A DNA stretch of 64,000 bases from JANSXG01 sp024743075 (GTDB lineage: Bacteria; Planctomycetota; Phycisphaerae; Phycisphaerales; UBA1924): the NCBI GenBank assembly GCA_042140185.1, contig CP159477.1, positions 2,356,001 through 2,420,000 of the forward strand, read 5' to 3'. The position numbers were made by a program, and so were the translations under genes. The notes beneath the pieces were generated by a model. It saw only the letters and a program-made list of their open reading frames with translations. It searched no databases and had not been told where the DNA came from. Positions 54,544 to 63,421 of this stretch are shown piece after piece (the first letter of the stretch is position 1; each line of letters opens with the position of its first letter).

Positions 54544-56109
54544 ATGGGAACGAGCAAGGCCTACGCCACTTCGCCGCACGAGACCTCGAAGATGCCCCCC
54601 GGCATCCCGTTCATCATCGGCAACGAGTTGGCCGAGCGGTTCTCGTTCTACGGGATGAAGGCGATCCTGACCGTCTTCATGACCAAGCACCTGCTCGACG
54701 CCGCCGGCCAACCGGACTACATGGGCGACGAGGAGGCGAAGGGCGTCTACCACCTGTTCACCGCCGCGGCGTACTTCTTCCCGATGATCGGCGCGATCAT
54801 CAGCGACGTCCTCTGGGGCAAGTACAGGACGATCCTGTTCATCTCGCTGATGTACTGCCTCGGGCACGGCATGCTCGCGCTGATGGACCTCGGACCGGTC
54901 ACGGGCGGGTGGGACATGAGACCGTTCATGTACATCGGCCTGCTGCTGATCGCGATCGGGGCGGGCGGGATCAAGCCGTGCGTCTCGGCGCACGTGGGCG
55001 ACCAGTTCGGTGAGAAGAACAAGCACCTGATCTCCAAGACGTTCAGCTGGTTCTACTTCTCGATCAACGTCGGGGCAGCGACGAGCACCATGCTCACCCC
55101 CATCTTCCTTGACCAGTTCGGGCCGTGGCTGGCGTTCGGCGTGCCGGGCGTTCTGATGGGGATCGCGACGTTCCTGTTTTGGTTGGGCCGGAACCGCTTC
55201 GTGCACATCCCCGCCGCGGGCTGGCAGAAGTTCAAGGAAGAGACTTTCAGTCCCGCCGGCAAGCGGGCGCTCGTGAACCTCGCGCCGCTGTTCCTGCTGT
55301 TCGTGCCGATGTTCTGGGCGATCTTCGACCAGACCGGCTCCGCGTGGGTGCTGCAGGCGCAGGAGATGGACCGGAAGTTCATGGGCGTGACCTGGCTGGA
55401 ATCGCAGGTACAGGCGGTCAACCCCGTGCTGATTCTGATCCTGATCCCGACCTTCGCGTACGGCCTGTACCCGCTGCTGGGCAGGTTCTTCAAGGTCACG
55501 CCGCTGCGCAAGATCGGCATCGGCCTGTTCCTGACCGCCGGGGCGTTTGCCATCTCGGCCCTGATCGACATCGCGATCGCCGAGCGCAGCGCCGAGGTCG
55601 CGAGCGCGATGGCGACGCAGCTCGGGCTCGACGGCTCGGCGTCGCCGAGCGTCCAGTCGATGGTCATCGCGGCGACCGAGCAGGGTTGGGAGGTCGCGGA
55701 GATCAACCGCTACCTCGAGCCGATGCCGAACATCGGCTGGCAGTTCCTCGCCTACGTCGTCCTGACGGCGGCGGAGGTGATGGTCTCGATCACCTGCCTC
55801 GAGTTCGCGTACACGCAGTCGCCCAAGAAGATGAAGAGCTTCATCATGGGCGTTTACTTCCTTGGGGTGTCGCTCGGCAACCTGTTCACCTCCGGCGTGA
55901 ACTTCGTGCTCGCCAAGTTCCAGAACGAAGACGGCACGACGATGCTCGATGGCGCAAACTACTACTGGTTCTTCGCAGGCCTCATGCTGATCGTCTCGAT
56001 CATCTATATCCCGTTCGCGCTGCGGTACAAGGGCGAGACCTTTATTCAGGGCGAGGAAGACGCCGAGATCGCCCAGGAAGAGGCGAAGGCGGAGGGACCG
56101 GACGCGTAG
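54544..56109 (+). CDS. Proton-dependent oligopeptide transporter (POT/PTR family)
   Basis: MFS-fold peptide/H+ symporter. The 521-residue protein has the POT opening NELAERFSFYGMKAILTVF (ExxERFxYYG motif; here Phe replaces the first Tyr). It also has IISDVLWGKYRTILFISLMY, SAHVGDQFGEKNKHLISKTF and FSWFYFSINVGAA (family PTR2 signature), DQTGSAWVLQ and LEFAYTQSPKKMKS. About 12-14 membrane helices are predicted. Start ATG 54544 is preceded by GAAAGGACG and places the first helix correctly; the longer open frame overlaps the divergent AbgT gene. It ends with an acidic tail (QGEEDAEIAQEEAKAEG). Confidence 0.93.
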   Translation: MGTSKAYATSPHETSKMPPGIPFIIGNELAERFSFYGMKAILTVFMTKHLLDAAGQPDYMGDEEAKGVYHLFTAAAYFFPMIGAIISDVLWGKYRTILFISLMYCLGHGMLALMDLGPVTGGWDMRPFMYIGLLLIAIGAGGIKPCVSAHVGDQFGEKNKHLISKTFSWFYFSINVGAATSTMLTPIFLDQFGPWLAFGVPGVLMGIATFLFWLGRNRFVHIPAAGWQKFKEETFSPAGKRALVNLAPLFLLFVPMFWAIFDQTGSAWVLQAQEMDRKFMGVTWLESQVQAVNPVLILILIPTFAYGLYPLLGRFFKVTPLRKIGIGLFLTAGAFAISALIDIAIAERSAEVASAMATQLGLDGSASPSVQSMVIAATEQGWEVAEINRYLEPMPNIGWQFLAYVVLTAAEVMVSITCLEFAYTQSPKKMKSFIMGVYFLGVSLGNLFTSGVNFVLAKFQNEDGTTMLDGANYYWFFAGLMLIVSIIYIPFALRYKGETFIQGEEDAEIAQEEAKAEGPDA

Positions 56110-56243
56110 GGCGGCACCGAGTTCCAACCCGCGCGATTCTTCGAATTTGATCTTGAGCGGGGACCGGCAACGGGTATATTCGCTGGCTCGACGCGTCCGA
56201 GTGTGACGCGGGCCCGTACAAACACGGTTTGTTGGAGTGCACC

Positions 56244-57065
56244 ATGGCCGTCGCCGTTTCCCGTCGTTCTCGTCCCCGCTCGCCCGGCGCGCGCAGCGGG
56301 ATGATCCGCCCGTGGCTGCTGGTCGTCGCGATACTCGTTTTCGCGCCGATCGTGTTCATCGGTGCTCGGGAGGTCTTCGGCGATCGATCGCGGAGCCAGC
56401 AGATCGTCTCGCTGCTTGAGCGGCTCGAGCGCGAGCGTCTCGACGCCTACCGCCAATCGGGCGGCGGCACCGCGTACGCCGAAAGGGTGCAGCGTTCGAG
56501 GGCGGAGACGCTCGAAGAGATCGCCAAGATCGCGACCGGCGACAGCCCGATGGACATCCTCGGACGGGCGCTGATCGACCTGAACGAACGCACGCGAGAG
56601 GACGAGGCACGGTACACGGAGCTCGCCAGCGCGGCAGAGCGGACAAACGCGCTCGACGGCACGAACGCGCGGTCCGCTCAGGAACTCCAGCGACGCATCG
56701 GCGGGGTCGAGGAAATGATCCGCATCTCGAAACGAATGGCCGACGCGACCGAGCGTTTTCCGGGGGATGTCCGGTCTGAGCTCGGGCGAGCCGGCGCGAG
56801 CAGGCAGCAGATCGATCGTCTGATGACGGAGTTTGTTCGCGGATTCTCGGGCTCCGGTGCGGTGGAAGCGATGCGATTGGAAACCAGGATCCTCGAACTG
56901 TCGCGCGACAGCATGGTGCTGCTCAGAGATTCGTGGGGACGCTGGTCGGTCCAGAGCGGCGAGGTGGTCTTTCAGAACGACCGGGATGTGGACCGCTTCA
57001 ACGCGATCGCTATGGAGATGAACCGCGTTATCTCTCGGCAGGCTCGGATCATGGGCGGCGGGTGA
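56244..57065 (+). CDS. Membrane-anchored coiled-coil protein of unknown function (paralogue 1 of 2)
   Basis: The 273-residue protein has a basic N terminus and one membrane helix (about 22-44, MIRPWLLVVAILVFAPIVFI), followed by about 225 residues of Glu/Arg-rich helical sequence (RSQQIVSLLERLERERLDAY, LQRRIGGVEEMIRISKRMAD), most likely outside or in the periplasm. The end block MVLLRDSWGRWSVQSGEVVF plus DRDVDRFNAIAMEM is shared with the next gene. No family recognised. Start ATG 56244 follows TTGGAGTGCACC. Together with its neighbour it forms a tandem pair that appears novel to me. Confidence 0.7.
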   Translation: MAVAVSRRSRPRSPGARSGMIRPWLLVVAILVFAPIVFIGAREVFGDRSRSQQIVSLLERLERERLDAYRQSGGGTAYAERVQRSRAETLEEIAKIATGDSPMDILGRALIDLNERTREDEARYTELASAAERTNALDGTNARSAQELQRRIGGVEEMIRISKRMADATERFPGDVRSELGRAGASRQQIDRLMTEFVRGFSGSGAVEAMRLETRILELSRDSMVLLRDSWGRWSVQSGEVVFQNDRDVDRFNAIAMEMNRVISRQARIMGGG

Positions 57066-57190
57066 GCCAGCACGCCGGACGGAACCGTCGCTGCTGATGA
57101 TGCCCGAGTCGAGCTGCCCGCCGGCCGCGATGCGGGCATCCGAGAATTAGTTTTCCGAATCGATCAACGGTAGCGCAGAGCAGATTAAGT

Positions 57191-58054
57191 ATGACTGACT
57201 TCGACCCGGTCTATTACACCGACCCGAACGCCAAACCACCAAAGCAGGTGCGCAGGACCTCTGCGGGAAGACTGCTCACGGTCGCGATCGTGACGCTTCT
57301 GACGATGTGCGTCCTAAGCAACGTTGTCGGTCGTGTGCTGAAGGACATCCGCACGCCATCACCAGCTCAGGAGCAGCGACTGGAACGAGTCGAGGCAGCG
57401 ATGTTGCAGTGCCAGGAAGATGTCCGACAGGCGTACTTCTCGACGAATTCGGGCGAGGAGTATGCCGAAGCTTCGCGCAAAGTTCTTAACGAATCCATCG
57501 CGAGAGTCGAACGCGTCGCGACGGGGCAGACGGTCGTCGATTACGTCGCGAGAGCCGTCGCAAAGTTCCTGCGCGAGAACCGGCCACAGATCGAAGCCCA
57601 CTTGGACCTCCTGACTCAGGCCGAGCGGACCGGGGCGTTCGAGCCGGCTCTGGTTTCTTCCCAATCAGAACTCCGAGAGCACATTCAGACTCTGGCCGAC
57701 CTCATCGCGCTGACAGAAGCACGGCTGGAATCGCTGAAGGGCTATTCCTCGTTCATTCGCGCGGAACTTGAGACCGCCGGATTCAGAAAGCGCGAGATCG
57801 ATCGCGTCGCAGCGTCGGCGCGGTCGGGCATGTATTCGAGCGGCGCGCTGAGAGTTCAGGAACTGGACATCGAGATTCTCACCAACACGAGGGAATGTGC
57901 GGAACTCCTGCTCCGCTCTTGGGGGGCCTGGGAACTCGACGAAGTTGATGGCTTGCTCTTCGAGCGCGACGAAGATGTCGATCGATTCAACGAACTCGTC
58001 GGCCTCATTCAAGATGCGGCGGCGGAGCAGGAATCTATCATGCGCGGCGACTAA
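57191..58054 (+). CDS. Membrane-anchored coiled-coil protein of unknown function (paralogue 2 of 2)
   Basis: The 287-residue protein has the same architecture as its upstream neighbour: a basic N-terminal tail, one membrane helix (about 28-49, LLTVAIVTLLTMCVLSNVVG), then a helical, charged domain (EQRLERVEAAMLQCQEDVRQ, LADLIALTEARLESLKGYSS). The C-terminal end block ECAELLLRSWGAWELDEVDG and RDEDVDRFNELVGLIQDAAA parallels the neighbour's. The stop overlaps the dus stop by 4 bases on the opposite strand. Function unknown. Confidence 0.7.
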   Translation: MTDFDPVYYTDPNAKPPKQVRRTSAGRLLTVAIVTLLTMCVLSNVVGRVLKDIRTPSPAQEQRLERVEAAMLQCQEDVRQAYFSTNSGEEYAEASRKVLNESIARVERVATGQTVVDYVARAVAKFLRENRPQIEAHLDLLTQAERTGAFEPALVSSQSELREHIQTLADLIALTEARLESLKGYSSFIRAELETAGFRKREIDRVAASARSGMYSSGALRVQELDIEILTNTRECAELLLRSWGAWELDEVDGLLFERDEDVDRFNELVGLIQDAAAEQESIMRGD

Positions 58055-59139
58055 CCCGCCAACACCCCGGAGCCCTCTTCCACCTCCGCCCACAGGCGCA
58101 GCCCGCCCGCGAGGAACTCGTCGAGCGCGCGGTGGACCGTGTCCGGGTCTTTCGCCAGCCGGATCGCTTCCTTCAAGGGCTTGCAGGGGCCCAGTTTCTT
58201 GCCGAACCAGCTGATCCGGCGGCTGAGGTGCGTCAGGGCGTACGAATCGTCGCGGTACTCGCGCATGAGCTCGAAGTACCGCCGGATGATGGCGACCTTC
58301 GCCGCCTCGTCGGGCTCGGGGCCGGGGTCGCCGGTGGTCTGGATCTGCCAGCCCTGGTTGAAGATCCACGGCGACGAGAAACTGCCGCGGCCGATCATCA
58401 CGCCGGCGCAGCCCGTCTTCTCCATCATTTCGATGACGCCCTCGGGCGTGGTCACATCGCCGTTGCCGATGACCGGGATGCCGTCGACCGCCTCGACGAC
58501 CTCGCGGATACCGGCGTGATCGACTGCGCCCTTGAAGCGCTGCTCGGTGGTCCGGCCGTGGACGGTGACCTGGCGGATGCCGACCTTCTCCAGACGCCTC
58601 GCCAGATCCGGCGCCACGATGCACGACGAGTCCCAGCCGAGGCGGACCTTGGCCGTCACCGGCACGCGCCCCCTCGTCTGCCTCTCCACGGCCATCGCGA
58701 TGCGCTCGGCGATCTTCACGGTCCGGTCGGGCGTGCACAGCAGCATGGAGCCGCCGTCCTTCTTGGTGACCTTGTCCACCGGGCAGCCCATGTTGATGTC
58801 GATGACATCGGCCCCGTGCTCAACGGCCCAGAGTGCGCCCTCGGCGAGGATGTCCGGGTCGCCGCCGTAGAGCTGCATGCACACCGGTGAGTCGGCTTCG
58901 TTGGTCGCGGCCAGGTCGAGCGACCGGGCGGTGCCCCGGAGCAGGCCCTGGGGCGAGAGCAGGTCGGTGCAGGCGAGGCCGAGCCCCCCTTGCTCGCGGC
59001 AGACAATCCGGAACGCGAGGTCGCAGTAGTTGGCGACCGGCGCGAGAAGCAGGTTCGTGGAGAGCGCAAGACCGCCGGCGGCGCTGGGGATGGTCAACGG
59101 CTGGCCGAGGTGCGGGTTGGTGCGTCCGGGAGCGATCAC
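58051..59139 (-). CDS. dus: tRNA-dihydrouridine synthase (DusB type)
   Basis: FMN enzyme that reduces uridine to dihydrouridine in tRNA. The 362-residue protein has NLLLAPVANYCDLAFRIVCR (FMN-site P-V-A in place of P-M-A), CMQLYGGDPDILAEGALWAV, GADVIDINMGCPVDKVTKKD (active-site Cys, the family NMGCP), LARRLEKVGIRQVTVHGRTT and CAGVMIGRGSFSSPWIFNQG. The C terminus has RRISWFGKKLGPCKPLKE. All conserved blocks occur in order. It converges with the paralogous membrane protein gene. Confidence 0.93.
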   Translation of the reverse strand: MIAPGRTNPHLGQPLTIPSAAGGLALSTNLLLAPVANYCDLAFRIVCREQGGLGLACTDLLSPQGLLRGTARSLDLAATNEADSPVCMQLYGGDPDILAEGALWAVEHGADVIDINMGCPVDKVTKKDGGSMLLCTPDRTVKIAERIAMAVERQTRGRVPVTAKVRLGWDSSCIVAPDLARRLEKVGIRQVTVHGRTTEQRFKGAVDHAGIREVVEAVDGIPVIGNGDVTTPEGVIEMMEKTGCAGVMIGRGSFSSPWIFNQGWQIQTTGDPGPEPDEAAKVAIIRRYFELMREYRDDSYALTHLSRRISWFGKKLGPCKPLKEAIRLAKDPDTVHRALDEFLAGGLRLWAEVEEGSGVLAG

Positions 59140-59222
59140 GGGTCCATGATACCGCTGCGATCGGCGTGCCCCGCGAACTGCGAGCCCGCCCCCCGCTGGT
59201 CCGGTAGTATCTGACCTCTACC

Positions 59223-60811
59223 GTGTACCAGCCCCTCCTCACCAGACGCTATCTCACCAGCAAGCTCATGCCGCTGCTCGCGGTCGTGGCGGTCGCGTTG
59301 TGCGCCGCGATGGTGCTGATCGTCTGGTCGGTCATGGGCGGGTTTCTCAACAGCTTCCTTGCGTCGGGTCGCCAGATGATCGGCGATGTCACGATCGCCT
59401 ACGGGCGGGAGGGCATCCCCCACTACCAGCAGCTCATGGACATGCTGGAAGAGCACCCCGACATCGACGAGACCACCCCCACCATCGAGACCCTCGGCCT
59501 CGTCAGCCTGCCCTTCGGCGAGAGCAAAGACGTGGTCATCGTCGGCGTCGAGCCCGAGGGCTACGACGCGGTGACCGGCTACTCCGACCGGCTGTACTGG
59601 CGCTCACGTGAGGCCACCGAAGACGACGAGCTCCGGCGCGAGGCGGTGCAGCAGGCCGTCGAGAACGGCGCGGACTTCTCGGAGTTGCCCCCCGCCGACA
59701 TCCGCCTCGACCTGCCCGAGGGCTTTGAGATCTTCGGCGAGCGCCTGCTCGTTGGCGACCCCGACGCGCCCGCCGGGGCCGGGTGGGAGTCCGCGGCGGT
59801 CATGGGCCTGCGCGTCTCGCCGTTCAACGCCACCTCCGAGGACGGGTTCTTTTACCCCCGGTACCCCGGCGCGTTCATGCCCGACCGCTCGATCACCATC
59901 CGCGTCGTGCCCTTCAACCGTCGCGGCGGGTTCACCACCGCCGGCACGGTCGATCGCGAGTTCCCGGTCGCCAACGAGTTCGTCTCCGGCCTGTTCCAGG
60001 TGGACTCGAAGTGGATCATCGTGCCGCTGGCCGATCTGCAGCAGATGCTGCGCATGGACGCCACCGAGCGCGTCGATCCGAACTTCACGCCCGGCGCGGA
60101 CTTCGTCAACGGCGAACTGGTCATCCGCACACCGGAGGTCATCGGCACATCGCCGGCGCGCGTCACGAGCGTGCTGGTCAAAGCGCGCGAGGGTGTGACG
60201 GCCGACGAGATCGAGCCGATCGTCAAAGACATCTACACCGAGTTCGCCGCGCTGCGACCGCCGGGAACCATGGACTCCGCGCCCGACGCCCAGTGGATGC
60301 GCGAGAACGGGATCTACACCTGGAAGAAGAAGCCGGGCCTCGCCGAGTTCATCCGGCAGGTCGAGAGCGAGACCGTGCTCATCCTGTTCCTGTTCGCGAT
60401 CATCTCCATGGTCGCGGTCGTGCTGATCTTCGCGATCTTCTGGGCGATGGTCAGCGAGAAGACCAAGGACGTCGGCATCCTGCGCTCCATCGGCGGCTCG
60501 AAGATGGGCATCGCGTGGCTGTTTTTGCGATACGGCCTGATCATCGGTGTGCTCGGCGCGGCGATCGGCGGCACGCTCGCGTACATCATCATCCGCAACA
60601 TCAACCCGATCCACGAGTGGCTCACGCACGTGACCGGGCGCGCGATCTGGGACCCGGCGTTCTACCTGTTCTCGCGCATCCCCGACGAGGTCGAGCCCGG
60701 CAAGGCCGCGATCGTGCTCGCGTCGGCGGTGCTCTGCTCCGTGCTCGTGCGCTGATCCCGGCGGTTCGGGCGGCGAACATGGACCCGGTGAGGGCCCTGC
60801 GCTTTGAGTAA
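59223..60811 (+). CDS. ABC transporter permease (LolC/E- or MacB-like, FtsX fold; apparent frameshift)
   Basis: The GTG-start protein has one N-terminal helix (LLAVVAVALCAAMVLIVWSV, about 18-37) and a large extracytoplasmic MacB-type domain (about 38-370). Three C-terminal helices follow (about 380-500) of FtsX type, with LILFLFAIISMVAVVLIFAI and KTKDVGILRSIGGSKMGIAW (coupling segment). As read it stops at 60755; one missing G near 60744-60747 restores LVLCSVLGALIPAVRAANMD and the true end RALRFE at 60811, the family's standard end. The corrected length is about 528. The stop overlaps the ATPase start. It is paired with a LolD-type ATPase and may act as a homodimer; the cargo is unknown. Confidence 0.82.
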
Positions 60812-61556
60812 CGCCGCGGCCCCATCCCGACCTGGTGCCCCCACGGCCACCGGACCGATCGTCGAGGCCCGCGCGGTGCACAAGACCTACCGCCTCGGGC
60901 GAGTCGATGTGCCGGTCCTTCGCGGCGTGGACATCAGCGTGGACGAGGGCGAGTGCGTCGCGGTGCTCGGCGCTTCGGGCTCGGGCAAGTCCACGCTGCT
61001 GCACCTGCTCGGCGGGCTCGACCGACCCGACAAGACGGACGCCGAGTCCGGCATCCACTTCCGCGGGCGCAAACTCCGCGACTTCTCATCGGGCGAGCTC
61101 GACCGCTACCGGACACGCAGCGTCGGCTTCGTCTTCCAGTTCTACCACCTGCTCCCCGAACTGAACGTGCTCGAGAACACGCTCGTCTCGGCCATGGTCG
61201 GAAAAAACCGGATCTCTTGGGCGAAGGAGAAAGCCGCCTGCACCCAGCGTGCCGAGATGCTGCTCGAGCGCTTCGGGCTGGGCCATCGCCTCAGGCACCG
61301 CTCGGTCGAACTCTCCGGCGGCGAGCGCCAGCGCGTCGCCATCGCCCGGGCCCTCATGAACACGCCCGACCTGCTGCTCGCCGACGAGCCCACGGGAAAC
61401 CTCGACCAGACCACCGGCGCGGAGATCCTCGACGCGATGATGGCCCTGCGCACCGAGACGAACCAGACCATGGTGATCGTCACCCACGACACCGCAACCG
61501 CCGACCGGGCCGACCGGATCGTGCGCCTGGTGGACGGGAAGGTGGTTCGCGACTGA
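60804..61556 (+). CDS. ABC transporter ATP-binding protein (LolD-like; TTG start)
   Basis: ATPase partner of the permease. The 250-residue protein has YRLGRVDVPVLRGVDISVDE, GASGSGKSTLLHLLGGLDRP (Walker A, about 54-65), VGFVFQFYHLLPELNVLENT (Q-loop), LSGGERQRVAIARALMNTPD (signature), LLLADEPTGNLD (Walker B) and IVTHDT. This is the MacB/LolD/FtsE group. The TTG start at 60804 overlaps the 3' end of the permease gene. The ATPase has an insert (GKNRISWAKEKAAC) after the Q-loop typical of MacB/LolD relatives in planctomycetes. Confidence 0.9.
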   Translation: MSNAAAPSRPGAPTATGPIVEARAVHKTYRLGRVDVPVLRGVDISVDEGECVAVLGASGSGKSTLLHLLGGLDRPDKTDAESGIHFRGRKLRDFSSGELDRYRTRSVGFVFQFYHLLPELNVLENTLVSAMVGKNRISWAKEKAACTQRAEMLLERFGLGHRLRHRSVELSGGERQRVAIARALMNTPDLLLADEPTGNLDQTTGAEILDAMMALRTETNQTMVIVTHDTATADRADRIVRLVDGKVVRD

Positions 61557-61621
61557 GCATCGCGGCGACGGGTTGCCCTGCCGGTCATCCCGTGTCACCC
61601 TTCTCCCGGAGGAACCCGCCT

Positions 61622-62077
61622 ATGTCCATTAGCTTCTCGATGTCGCATCACTTCAACGGCACGCCCGAAGAGGTCTTCGAGGCGATGACCGATCCGAACC
61701 AGTTCAAGCACTGGATGCAGAACTTCGTTCGCAGCGGGGTCGAGTCACCGGACGGCCAGTTCGGCGTCGGCACGCGGATCTCCGAGACCCGAAAGTACCT
61801 CGGCAAGGAAGCGACCGAGGTCTTTGAGATCACGCATTACGACCCGCCTCGCGCGATCTCGCTGCACGTCGATTCCTGCCGCGGCTCGACCTACGACTTC
61901 GACCACCGCTTCGAGCCCGACGGCGACGGCACACGCATGGTGATGGACGCGAGGATCGAAGGAGGCGGTTGCATGACGAAACTGCTCGGGAAACCGATGT
62001 GCGGCATGTTCAAGAAGGCGATACGCAAGGACTTCGAAGCGCTGGACGAGTACATCCGGTCGAAGCAGCCGGCTTAG
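61622..62077 (+). CDS. SRPBCC (START/Bet v1-like) ligand-binding protein
   Basis: The 151-residue protein starts with a beta strand SMSHHFNGTPEEVFEAMTDP (the START-like P-x-E-V-F-x-A-x-T-D-P opening) and continues HWMQNFVRSGVESPDGQFGV, GTRISETRKYLGKEATEVFE and GTRMVMDARIEGGGCMTKLL, ending with a helix KKAIRKDFEALDEYI that packs the cavity. The fold is a soluble hydrophobic-ligand cavity; the ligand is unknown. GGAGG lies upstream of ATG 61622. It converges with the Nif3-like gene (stop overlap of 4 bases). Confidence 0.82.
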   Translation: MSISFSMSHHFNGTPEEVFEAMTDPNQFKHWMQNFVRSGVESPDGQFGVGTRISETRKYLGKEATEVFEITHYDPPRAISLHVDSCRGSTYDFDHRFEPDGDGTRMVMDARIEGGGCMTKLLGKPMCGMFKKAIRKDFEALDEYIRSKQPA

Positions 62078-63216
62078 CTCATCCACTCCCACGGGCACCG
62101 GTCCCGCTCGCTGACCACCACCTCGAGCCCGGTCTCGCGCTTGATGCGCTCCGCGTACAGGCACATGTAGGGGCGCTCCGTGTTGGTATGCCCCGCGAGG
62201 ACAACCGTGAGCCCGCGCTCGGTCGCGCTGAGCAGTTCGTGGTGGCGCATCTCGCCGGTGATGAACAGTTCCGCGCCCTGTGCAATCGCCGCGTCCACCA
62301 GCCCCGCGCCAGCGCCGGGGCAGCAGGCGATCCGCGTGATCGGTCGGTCCGCACCGGTTCCAAGCGCGCTCGCCAGACGCACACCGTCGAGGTCCAAGTG
62401 CCTCGCGAGGTTCTTCGCGATCGCCCCGGCGCTCAGCAGCGAAGGCAGGTCGCCCACACGCCCCGCGCCGAGCGACTCGTCGGGGTGAGACTCCACCCGG
62501 TACAGGTCGAACGCCGGTTCCTCGTACGGGTGCGCCTTGCGCAGAGCTCGCACGACCTCGCCGACTCGTGACGGTGGCACGACCGTTTCGAGACGCAGCT
62601 CGCGCACGCGCTCAAGCCGTCCCTTCTCGCCGACGGCGGGGTTGGTCGACTCGCCGCCCCGGAACGTGCCCTCGCCGTGCGAAGAGTAGGTGCAGTGGTC
62701 GTAATCGCCGATGACGCCCGCGCCCGCCTCGTGCAGCGCACTCCGGACGGAATCGACACTGTCCTCGGGCACGAAGACGACGAGCTTCATGCCGCCGCCG
62801 GTGGAAGTCGGCTCCAGCGCGCGCCGATTGGTGACTTCGCCGGGCGTCCCGCCCTCGGTCGCACGCTCGATGAGCCAGTCGTTCAGCCCGCCTTGGGCGG
62901 CGTCGAGGGCCGAGTGGGGCGAGTACACACCGACCACCCCGGCGCGCAGTAGCTTGAACACCGTGCGCCCGATGCGCTCGCTCGTGTCGAGTCGCTTGGT
63001 CGCGTGGAACACGGGCGGGTGGTAGGCGATGACGAACCCGGCTTTCTTCTCGAGCGCCTCGTCGATGACCGGGTCGGTCAGGTCGAGCGTGACGAACACC
63101 GGCCCCTCGATCCGGGCCTCCGGGTCGCCGATGAGCAGGCCGGCATTGTCCCAGCCACCGGCGAGCCGGGTTGGGGCGATGGAGTCGAGGGCTTGAATGA
63201 GTTGTCTTGCCTGCAT
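62074..63216 (-). CDS. Nif3-like dinuclear metal-centre protein (YqfO/GCH-I type 2 family)
   Basis: The 380-residue protein has RLAGGWDNAGLLIGDPEARI, a variant of the Nif3 N-terminal block, and FVIAYHPPVFHATKRLDTSE (the paired HP.hF.. metal site). GVVGVYSPHSALDAAQGGLN supplies further metal ligands. The central inserted PII-like domain (LVVFVPEDSVDSVRSALHEA) and C-terminal GAELFITGEMRHHELLSATE and VVLAGHTNTERPYMCLYAER (His, Glu ligands) are present. The insert marks the long YqfO-type subgroup. The molecular function of the family is still debated (a GTP cyclohydrolase-like or metal-transfer role). Confidence 0.9.
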   Translation of the reverse strand: MQARQLIQALDSIAPTRLAGGWDNAGLLIGDPEARIEGPVFVTLDLTDPVIDEALEKKAGFVIAYHPPVFHATKRLDTSERIGRTVFKLLRAGVVGVYSPHSALDAAQGGLNDWLIERATEGGTPGEVTNRRALEPTSTGGGMKLVVFVPEDSVDSVRSALHEAGAGVIGDYDHCTYSSHGEGTFRGGESTNPAVGEKGRLERVRELRLETVVPPSRVGEVVRALRKAHPYEEPAFDLYRVESHPDESLGAGRVGDLPSLLSAGAIAKNLARHLDLDGVRLASALGTGADRPITRIACCPGAGAGLVDAAIAQGAELFITGEMRHHELLSATERGLTVVLAGHTNTERPYMCLYAERIKRETGLEVVVSERDRCPWEWMS

Positions 63217-63302
63217 GAGGTTCCTCGCGTGTTCGCGTCAATTCGGTGCAAAGAGCGTATGAAATCTCGCGCCCATTCGACCCCGCAGCCCCGGTTCGGA
63301 CC

Positions 63303-63333
63303 GCACGAATCCGAATTTCGACGGATTTCGTGC
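63303..63333. repeat. Inverted repeat in the divergent intergenic region before the PIN/PhoH gene
   Basis: Arms GCACGAATCCG and CGGATTTCGTGC (one bulged T) around an 8-base loop. It lies between the divergent Nif3-like and PIN/PhoH-type genes. It could be an operator or a leader hairpin. It has no long T tract, so a terminator is less likely. Confidence 0.4.
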
Positions 63334-63421
63334 TTCCTTCCCGATACTGCGCACTGTAGATTCCCATGAAACGCGTCGCGGAGCGACGCCGCCGCCCACA
63401 CCCACGGAAGGGAGCCGAGAG

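Noticed and set aside
60953..61600. Upstream extension of the SRPBCC frame across the ATPase gene
   Set aside because: The open frame is a shadow of the ATPase gene; the SRPBCC domain starts at ATG 61622 with a good ribosome site.
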